Origin: Nitrososphaerota archaeon
GTDB taxonomy: Archaea; Thermoproteota; Nitrososphaeria; Nitrososphaerales; UBA183
DNA: 5,608 bases
Assembly: GCA_027886925.1 (NCBI GenBank)
Contig: JAPCJN010000074.1
Coordinates: forward strand, 5,092 to 10,699
Direction: 5' to 3'
Numbering within the stretch: position 1 is the first letter of the stretch; every line of letters begins with the position of its first letter. The notes beneath the pieces are model-generated. The model saw only the letters and a list, made by a program, of their open reading frames with translations. It was not told the origin of the DNA and ran no database searches. Below, one piece after another: positions 1 to 4,209 of the stretch. Both the position numbers and the translations under genes were made by a program.

Positions 1-886
1 GGCCCAGGAGGCGCTTCGGCTCCTCGAGCTCCAGAGGCGGGTCGACTTTCTCCTGCATCCTCCTTACCTTCGAGAGGGCCTCGTCCTTGAACACGTTCAG
101 GCCCACCCTTCCCGCGTATCCATGGACGGCATACTGCCTGACCCCCCTGGTCGTGAGGTTGAACAGAGAGAGGAGGCGCGCAAAAGACCTGCTCCTCAAC
201 CCCTCTCCCAATATGCGGACTTTGGCCTTCTTGCCTTCTGTGACCTCGAGCTTCAGGATGCCGCTCGCCTGGAGCGAGAGCGCGGCCTCTGCGAACCCCT
301 CGAGAGAGAAGGCCTTGTTCTCGGCCCGCGCGGCGCAGGTGTAGGTCTTGACATAGCTGTAGAGGGCCGGAGGGTAGATGAGTGCCCTCTTGTGCAGCTT
401 GTTGTAGAGAAAGTACTCGTGCGGGATGACCAAGTCCTGCGCGAACTCCCCCTGCTGGGAGCCTATCTCGAATATCTCCTCTGCGAGGACCCTCTTCTTC
501 GAATCGACCTCGGCCGTCTTGAAGACCTGGCCGTTGAGCAGCGGCTCGTAGACGTTGAGCAGCCTCCCGGAGACGAACTCGCCCAGTAGGGCCTTCCTCG
601 CGTCGCTCTCGAGCAGGCTCTCCTCGACGACGAGCGCAGACGCGGTGACCGGCGAGTCGACGTAGTGATATTGGATCCTCCCGCGGAACTTCTTCGCGAC
701 GACGATTATGTCGTAGTCCGAGTCCTTCCTCGCATACCCTGCCACCTTCGAGCCGTAGGCTGCCACCGCGACGGCCTTCCCTCCGTCGCCCAACACTCCG
801 TCTGCGACCTCGAGAAGTTTCTGCCTCTCCTCCTCCCCCATCCGCTCCGGTTTCAAATTCGCGACACCCTGCAAATCAGAATGCAA
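1..886 (-). CDS. Pol-beta-fold nucleotidyltransferase with long C-terminal extension (partial, 3' end outside window)
   Basis: Numbered from the internal ATG at 841, the protein has a nucleotidyltransferase signature: AYGSKVAGYARKDSDYD, with G30-S31 and metal-binding aspartates D42 and D44. This is the hGS...DxD pattern of the Pol-beta/MNT superfamily (PF01909 type), whose members transfer NMP groups to RNA, proteins or small molecules; the substrate here is unknown. D62 could be the third acidic residue, but this is unsure. Residues ~110-280 match nothing I recognise; the stretch around 178-210 (FSLEGFAEAALSLQASGIL...) could be a small winged-helix-like fold. The protein has at least 280 residues and runs off the left edge, so it is longer than stand-alone minimal nucleotidyltransferases. 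I chose the TTG at 886 because GGAGG lies 9 bases upstream. The ATG at 841 has GGAG only 3 bases away and is the alternative. The gene follows the HExxH gene closely on the same strand with no TATA box between, which suggests co-transcription. Confidence 0.8.
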   Translation of the reverse strand, partial: MHSDLQGVANLKPERMGEEERQKLLEVADGVLGDGGKAVAVAAYGSKVAGYARKDSDYDIIVVAKKFRGRIQYHYVDSPVTASALVVEESLLESDARKALLGEFVSGRLLNVYEPLLNGQVFKTAEVDSKKRVLAEEIFEIGSQQGEFAQDLVIPHEYFLYNKLHKRALIYPPALYSYVKTYTCAARAENKAFSLEGFAEAALSLQASGILKLEVTEGKKAKVRILGEGLRSRSFARLLSLFNLTTRGVRQYAVHGYAGRVGLNVFKDEALSKVRRMQEKVDPPLELEEPKRLLG

Positions 887-895
887 ACTTCTATC

Positions 896-900
896 CCTCC
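896..900 (-). promoter_or_regulatory. Shine-Dalgarno GGAGG deciding the nucleotidyltransferase start
   Basis: On the minus strand, GGAGG at 900-896 is followed after 9 bases by an in-frame TTG at 886-884. It lies in the short gap after the stop codon of the upstream gene. Internal operon genes in archaea usually rely on Shine-Dalgarno sites, whereas first genes are often leaderless. This favours TTG 886 over ATG 841. Confidence 0.5.
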
Positions 901-904
901 CGTC

Positions 905-1600
905 TCACTTCTTGGCCTGTTGTGACTCAAGTGCCCTTATCTTCTCCAGGACCGCGGGGTCGAAAGTCGCCATCGCGACGCTCGAGGAGTTCAGCATGAT
1001 GTTATTGTCGTCTGTGGTCACGCGCCGTGTCGGGAACCCCTTCTCTATCCATCTCTTGCCCACCTTCTCGTCTAGTTTCGCATCGGTGAGGTTGGGGGTG
1101 AATTTCTTGGTGATCAGCTTGGCCAATGCCTTCTCTTTCGTGAAGAGCTTCGAAGGGTCTACGACCCTCTCCTCGTCGGCGTATCCGGCCTCGAACAACG
1201 TTCCCACTCTCTCGTCGCTCACTATGCTCATCCTGCTGAGCCTCCTTACCAGGTCGACGTAATGCGTGAACTCGTGCGCGGCCACCGCCTCGATGGTCCC
1301 CTTAGCTCCGTGCAGCAGTAGGGGGGCCGTGAACTGCACTATGATAGAGACCTTGCCTTCGTAGGTAGCCGGGATCACGCGTGCGAAAAGGGCACCGAAG
1401 CTCCCGTACTCGACCGAGGTGACCGCTATCGGAAGGGTGGGCTCGACGTAGTAGGGCGGATACCTGAGGCTCGCCGCCTTTTCCACCCGCTGGACTGCTC
1501 CCAAAAGATACTTGCCCCTTCCCTTGATTTTCGTCGCGAGTGCCGGCTTCATCTTCCCCTGCGCCGCGAACTGGTCGAGGATAACGAAGGGGTCGGCCAC
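905..1600 (-). CDS. HExxH-motif protein, putative zinc metallopeptidase-like, family not recognised
   Basis: A small protein carries AAHEFTHYVDLVRRL about halfway along (HEFTH at residues 116-120 of the longest reading). This fits the zinc-binding HExxH helix of zincin metallopeptidases: a small residue precedes the motif and an aliphatic/basic helix follows. A candidate third zinc ligand is E144 in LFEAGYADEE, 24 residues after the second His, as in gluzincins; this is inference. Before the motif, VSIIVQFTAPLLL reads as a beta strand that could pair with the active-site helix. There is no signal peptide or membrane helix, so it is probably cytoplasmic. The lysine-rich C-terminal half is of unknown role. 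The longest frame starts at TTG 1621 (238 residues), with an in-frame TAA at 1634-1636. I prefer GTG 1600 (231 residues, starting MADPFVILDQF) because a TTATA element is centred 27 bases upstream, which predicts a leaderless message beginning there. The exact peptidase family is unknown, and activity is unproven. Confidence 0.75.
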   Translation of the reverse strand: MADPFVILDQFAAQGKMKPALATKIKGRGKYLLGAVQRVEKAASLRYPPYYVEPTLPIAVTSVEYGSFGALFARVIPATYEGKVSIIVQFTAPLLLHGAKGTIEAVAAHEFTHYVDLVRRLSRMSIVSDERVGTLFEAGYADEERVVDPSKLFTKEKALAKLITKKFTPNLTDAKLDEKVGKRWIEKGFPTRRVTTDDNNIMLNSSSVAMATFDPAVLEKIRALESQQAKK

Positions 1601-1621
1601 AATTATTGGTGCCGCGCCCAA

Positions 1622-1773
1622 GCCTATAAGCTGTTAGTCCCTCCTACCTGATCTTCGATTCGGCGGAGCCGTCTTTGTTTCGGATCTTCAAGCCATCAAG
1701 ACGACCGTTATCCGCCCTCGGCACAGAGAATCCAATCGCGCGAGGACGATATGGCCGCTGTCCGAGCGGGACA
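1622..1773. other. Gap between Lrp gene and HExxH gene
   Basis: This 152-base gap holds no convincing gene. Just beyond the Lrp stop (reading the minus strand) is a 5-bp inverted repeat, CCGCT(1755-1759)/AGCGG(1765-1769) with a 5-base loop. It could be a weak 3'-end hairpin, but no T-run follows it on the minus strand. A second small dyad, CGGC-GGA-GCCG, sits at 1661-1671. The right-to-left transcript probably restarts here from the TTATA element near 1627. Confidence 0.4.
1625..1629 (-). promoter_or_regulatory. TATA-like element for the HExxH/nucleotidyltransferase pair
   Basis: Minus-strand TTATA lies in the context CAGCTTATAGGC. Archaeal transcription starts about 25 to 27 bases downstream of the TATA centre, which here is position ~1600, exactly the in-frame GTG. 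The message would be leaderless. The TTG at 1621 would then lie upstream of the transcript start and could not be used. The element is short, so confidence is moderate. Confidence 0.45.
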
Positions 1774-2250
1774 TCAATGCCGCGCTTCGGAGGCCGATGC
1801 CAGCGCGTAGTCGACCTCAGGCACTCTTGCGGCGACCTCGACGAACGTCTCCGTATGAGTGACGCCTGAAATCCTTCCTATCGTGTCAGATATCGTCTTG
1901 TGGAGTTCCTCTATGGTGCGCCCTCTCAGCGTCAACAAGGCGTCGAACCTTCCCGTGACCTCTGTGAGCTCCCTCGTCTGCGGCAGCTTCATGACATCAC
2001 TGATGGCCTGCGCCCTCTGCTTGGGGTCGAGGTTCAGCCCCACGACCACGCTTGCGGGGAATCCGAGTTTCGCTTCGTTCACATCCAGCGTGTAGCGCTG
2101 GATGATGCCCCTCTTGATGAGGCGCTTTATCCTGCTGTAGGTGACTGAAAGGTTGAGGCCCAGGTCAGTGCTGAGCTTCGGAATGGAAATGGAGGCGTCG
2201 CGATGCAACACGTCCAATATCTTCATGTCGATTTCGTCTAGCCTTCCCAT
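1774..2250 (-). CDS. Lrp/AsnC-family transcriptional regulator
   Basis: This is a complete 158-residue protein of the usual Lrp/AsnC length. Residues 4-51 form the winged helix-turn-helix: LDEIDMKILDVL, then LSTDLGLNLSVTYSRIKRLIKRGII with the recognition helix near 34-46. Residues ~64-140 form the RAM (effector-binding, oligomerising) domain, with VTGRFDALLTLRG around 98-110 (G100, D103) and ISGVTHTETFVEV around 127-139. Family members bind amino acids or related metabolites and act as dimers to octamers that repress or activate, often including their own promoter. The effector cannot be read from the sequence. An upstream ATG at 2283 would add 11 residues. I reject it because it is only 4 bases past the TATA box at 2288-2295, so it would not be in the message. 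The ATG at 2250 starts with the canonical MGRLDEIDMKIL and leaves a leader of ~15 bases. The phosphoesterase gene diverges from it. Confidence 0.95.
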   Translation of the reverse strand: MGRLDEIDMKILDVLHRDASISIPKLSTDLGLNLSVTYSRIKRLIKRGIIQRYTLDVNEAKLGFPASVVVGLNLDPKQRAQAISDVMKLPQTRELTEVTGRFDALLTLRGRTIEELHKTISDTIGRISGVTHTETFVEVAARVPEVDYALASASEARH

Positions 2251-2282
2251 GACTTCTATCCTTGCCTCTTGAAAAAATTGCA

Positions 2283-2322
2283 TGTTCTATTTATGCTTGA
2301 TGGAAGAAGTATATGTGTTCTA
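2283..2322. repeat. Direct repeat TGTTCTA flanking the Lrp core promoter
   Basis: Plus-strand TGTTCTA occurs at 2283-2289 and 2316-2322, 33 bases apart (about three helical turns). The first copy overlaps the Lrp TATA box. Such a pair could be two contacts of an autoregulating Lrp oligomer, but a repeated 7-mer in a gap of this size may be chance. Confidence 0.3.
2288..2295 (-). promoter_or_regulatory. TATA box of the Lrp/AsnC gene
   Basis: Minus-strand CATAAATA is centred near 2291, about 41 bases before the preferred ATG at 2250. This predicts a transcript start near 2265 and a leader of roughly 15 bases. The same 8-mer serves as the TATA box of the divergent phosphoesterase gene. Confidence 0.65.
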
Positions 2323-2347
2323 GCTCCCTAACATGGGAAGAGTTGAT

Positions 2348-2389
2348 CACGAGGATCGTGTCGGATGGTCTCCGAGGATTCAACGAGGA
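2348..2389. repeat. Tandem inverted repeats with three phased CGAGGA copies
   Basis: Two perfect inverted repeats abut: CACGA-GGA-TCGTG (2348-2360) and TCGGA-TGGTC-TCCGA (2361-2375). Overlaid on them are three copies of CGAGGA at 2350-2355, 2373-2378 and 2384-2389, spaced 23 and 11 bases, near two and one helical turns. The block lies about 55 bases upstream of the Lrp TATA box and about 165 upstream of the phosphoesterase TATA box. It is a candidate operator cluster, possibly for the Lrp protein itself, or it could fold as RNA. The role is inference. Confidence 0.4.
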
Positions 2390-2430
2390 CGATGCCGGGT
2401 CAGGGGCCGAGAGGGGATGACATGGATTTG

Positions 2431-2482
2431 GGGCCACCCGAGAAATCTTTGGTGAACAGACTTGGTTCATTCGCCTTGGCCC
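2431..2482. repeat. Nested inverted repeats in the divergent intergenic region
   Basis: GGGCCA at 2431-2436 is the exact complement of TGGCCC at 2477-2482. Between them, TGAAC at 2453-2457 pairs with GTTCA at 2465-2469, and on the plus strand two further G-U pairs could extend the inner stem. The result could be a stem with an internal loop and an apical hairpin. Without comparative data it may be chance. Confidence 0.3.
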
Positions 2483-2553
2483 ACTGCTGAGCCGTAAAGG
2501 AATTCCATAGCAAGAAGCAGAGTTCAATTGGCACGCAGATAACCAGAGAATAC

Positions 2554-2561
2554 CATAAATA
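2554..2561 (+). promoter_or_regulatory. TATA box of the phosphoesterase gene
   Basis: CATAAATA is centred near 2558, about 31 bases before the TTG at 2589. Transcription is expected to start near 2584-2589, giving a leaderless or nearly leaderless message. The purine-rich GGGGAG at 2565-2570 would then lie upstream of the transcript and is not a ribosome binding site. Confidence 0.65.
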
Positions 2562-2588
2562 CGCGGGGAGGCTCGCTCGTAGCATCTT

Positions 2589-3971
2589 TTGAGAACGGGA
2601 ACTCGATTTCTCTCCCTGTCTCTTCTCGCCTTGCTACTGTTTTCGCCGATTGCTGCAGCCTTCGCAGCTAGCTCCACGACCGCCTCTCCAACGGTCTCTC
2701 CCATAAAACACATCTTCATCTTCGTCGAGGAGAACCACACGTTCGACAACTACTTCGGATTCTACCCAGGCGTTAACGGGCTCGCAAACGCGATCCCACA
2801 GCCTGACCCCAACTCGACCAAACCGGTCACCCCCATGGAGATTACCACGCCGACCATCCCCAAGGACCTCTGCCACCTGCCCAGTTGCGCGCAGACCGAC
2901 TTTGACGGTGGGAAGATGGACGGGTTCGTGAACGGAGAGCACTCAGCTATGACGATGGGATACTTCAACCCGGACCTCATTCCCTACTATTGGGACTACG
3001 CCTCCCAGTATGTGCTCATGGACAACTGGTTCACGCCGTTCATGGGCCCGAGCCTCCCCAACCACATCTATCTCATTGCGGGCCAGTCGGGTGGGATCAC
3101 GACTAACCAGGTCAATATCACCTACACCTTCCCCACGATAGTCGACGAGCTCGACGCGGCGCACGTGTCGTGGACCTACTACGCCGGGGAGCACTTGTTC
3201 ACAAACGGCTGGAACCCTCTGCCTGCGTCCGCCACCTACATGAAAACTCATCCCAGCCTCAAGGGGCTAAAGGAGACGACAGACTTCCCGAACGACATAG
3301 CCAAGGCCAACTTCTCCTCGGTCGCGTGGATAATGCCTGAGACCGACCAGATGAGCGAGCATCCGCCCTACAACGTCACCGAGGGGCAGCTACAGGTCGT
3401 GAGCGAAATAAACGAAATCATGAAGAGCCAATACTGGTCCTCGAGCGCGATAATCCTCACCTGGGATGACTACGGGGGATGGTATGACAGCGCATCCCCA
3501 CCGCAGGTGGACCAGTATGGTTTCGGGTTCCGCGTCCCCGCGCTGATAATCTCGCCCTTCGCGAAGCACGGGTTCGTCGACAACACGCTGTCCGAGCACG
3601 CCTCCACCTTGAAGCTCATAGAGACGGTCTTCAACCTGCCTTCCTTGGGGACGAGGGACGCGAAGGCCAGCGACTTGATGGAGGCTTTCGATTTTAGCCA
3701 GCAACCGAGGCACCCGCTCGTGATGCCCGGGGCATTCGTCCCGAACCGTTACCCTCTGCAGTACCCTAACGGGACACTGCTGGCGCCTGAGCCCAGAGGG
3801 CAGCCCGGGCAGGAGCTAGGCATCGTCTCCTCTTCGGACCTCGAGTACACGGGACTGCTCATCATAGCCGTAGTCGCCCTCGAGATGCTGCTGACTGTCG
3901 CGCAGAGGCCTAGGAAGCCTCAGAAGGATCAACGCGAGGCCGCGAGTCCAGCAGAGGGTCGACAAGAGTAA
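2589..3971 (+). CDS. Secreted, membrane-anchored phosphoesterase (phospholipase C/acid phosphatase AcpA family)
   Basis: This 460-residue hydrolase of phosphate esters belongs to the phosphoesterase family PF04185 (alkaline phosphatase-like superfamily). It has a Sec-type signal peptide at residues ~1-27 (basic start, leucine-rich core, AFA-type cleavage site) without a twin-arginine motif. The first family block, IKHIFIFVEENHTFDNYFG (39-57), supplies E48 and N49. The second, FMGPSLPNHIYLIAGQSGG (151-169), holds S155, matching the nucleophilic serine of AcpA. The third is TWDDYGGWYD (291-300) with metal ligands D293 and D294, and SEHASTLKLIE (335-345) supplies H337; H258 in SEHPP may also contribute. 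C95 and C100 could form a disulfide. Residues ~420-438 form a C-terminal membrane helix followed by a charged cytoplasmic tail, so the catalytic domain probably faces outside on an anchor. The TTG start is the only reasonable one: an in-frame TAG lies at 2580-2582 and later starts would cut the signal peptide. Substrate (lipid headgroup, phosphomonoester or other) is not readable. Confidence 0.93.
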   Translation: MRTGTRFLSLSLLALLLFSPIAAAFAASSTTASPTVSPIKHIFIFVEENHTFDNYFGFYPGVNGLANAIPQPDPNSTKPVTPMEITTPTIPKDLCHLPSCAQTDFDGGKMDGFVNGEHSAMTMGYFNPDLIPYYWDYASQYVLMDNWFTPFMGPSLPNHIYLIAGQSGGITTNQVNITYTFPTIVDELDAAHVSWTYYAGEHLFTNGWNPLPASATYMKTHPSLKGLKETTDFPNDIAKANFSSVAWIMPETDQMSEHPPYNVTEGQLQVVSEINEIMKSQYWSSSAIILTWDDYGGWYDSASPPQVDQYGFGFRVPALIISPFAKHGFVDNTLSEHASTLKLIETVFNLPSLGTRDAKASDLMEAFDFSQQPRHPLVMPGAFVPNRYPLQYPNGTLLAPEPRGQPGQELGIVSSSDLEYTGLLIIAVVALEMLLTVAQRPRKPQKDQREAASPAEGRQE

Positions 3972-4005
3972 TCGATGATCAGTTTCTGACTTGCCCGTGA
4001 ATATT

Positions 4006-4018
4006 GCGAGAGCCTCGC
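4006..4018. repeat. Short inverted repeat after the phosphoesterase gene
   Basis: GCGAG and CTCGC flank a 3-base centre. On RNA this would be a compact hairpin near the 3' end of the phosphoesterase message. It lacks a downstream T-tract, which archaeal termination normally uses, so a processing or stability role is as likely as termination, and chance is possible. Confidence 0.3.
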
Positions 4019-4101
4019 TGAGTAAAGGGCCATGATGTCACTCCCGGGCGATCTCAATCACACACGAAGATGAGCCCATCTCGAATGTCGCGATTTTCCT
4101 A

Positions 4102-4114
4102 GGGCGTCCCGCCC
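4102..4114. repeat. Short GC-rich inverted repeat upstream of the GT-C-like gene
   Basis: GGGCG-TCC-CGCCC is a perfect 5-3-5 dyad about 66 bases before the TATA box at 4180. It could be a protein-binding site for that promoter or a hairpin. Function is unknown. Confidence 0.3.
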
Positions 4115-4179
4115 GATATCTTGGCGATTTCAATTCAGGCGGCCTGCAACTGGAAGCAGCATGGGCATTACCTTCCGGA

Positions 4180-4185
4180 TTTATA
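4180..4185 (+). promoter_or_regulatory. TATA box of the GT-C-like gene
   Basis: TTTATA is centred near 4183, 27 bases before the ATG at 4210, so transcription should start at the A of the start codon: a textbook leaderless archaeal promoter. This also excludes the nearby out-of-frame ATG at 4197, whose frame stops after ten codons. Confidence 0.7.
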
Positions 4186-4209
4186 GAGGGACTGCGATGG
4201 CGTCGCTAG

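Larger units (their letters stand above)
2251..2588. promoter_or_regulatory. Divergent regulatory region between the Lrp gene and the phosphoesterase gene
   Basis: This 338-base region between two diverging genes has no convincing coding frame. It contains two outward-facing CATAAATA elements (2288-2295 minus, 2554-2561 plus), the TGTTCTA direct repeat, the inverted-repeat/CGAGGA block at 2348-2389 and the nested dyads at 2431-2482. The 258 bases between the two TATA boxes are long for an archaeal divergent promoter, leaving room for operators or a small RNA. No tRNA, CRISPR or riboswitch that I recognise is present. Confidence 0.6.
3972..4209. other. Gap between the phosphoesterase and GT-C-like genes
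   Basis: This 238-base gap contains no supportable gene. Two perfect 5-3-5 inverted repeats occur: GCGAG-AGC-CTCGC at 4006-4018, 35 bases after the phosphoesterase stop, and GGGCG-TCC-CGCCC at 4102-4114. Neither is followed by a T-run, so neither is a convincing terminator. The right end holds the TATA box of the next gene. Confidence 0.4.

Noticed and set aside
122..589. Open plus-strand frame of 155 codons opposite the nucleotidyltransferase gene
   Set aside because: It is antisense to a gene with a clear catalytic motif, has no promoter or family resemblance, and is expected from the strong third-position G/C bias of the real frame.
912..1262. Open plus-strand frame opposite the HExxH gene
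   Set aside because: It is antisense to the better-supported minus-strand frame, and its serine/leucine-rich composition is typical of a complementary shadow.
1755..1769. Hairpin CCGCT/AGCGG just after the Lrp stop as a terminator
   Set aside because: The stem is only 5 bp and no T-run follows on the minus strand, so I do not call it a terminator.
2309..2315. GTATATG as a second TATA box for the Lrp gene
   Set aside because: It lies about 20 bases upstream of the better CATAAATA element and would give a longer leader. There is no evidence for two promoters.
2291..2749. Open minus-strand frame across the divergent gap and the phosphoesterase start
   Set aside because: It overlaps two promoters and the signal-peptide coding region on the other strand, has no recognisable domain, and its start is not served by a sensible TATA box or Shine-Dalgarno.
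3974..4038. Possible archaeal C/D box small RNA (ATGATCA, CTGA, CTGA, ATGATGT near each other)
   Set aside because: The boxes are imperfect and in the wrong order: the C-box-like ATGATCA lacks the required G, and the second C-like box follows both D-like boxes instead of lying between them.
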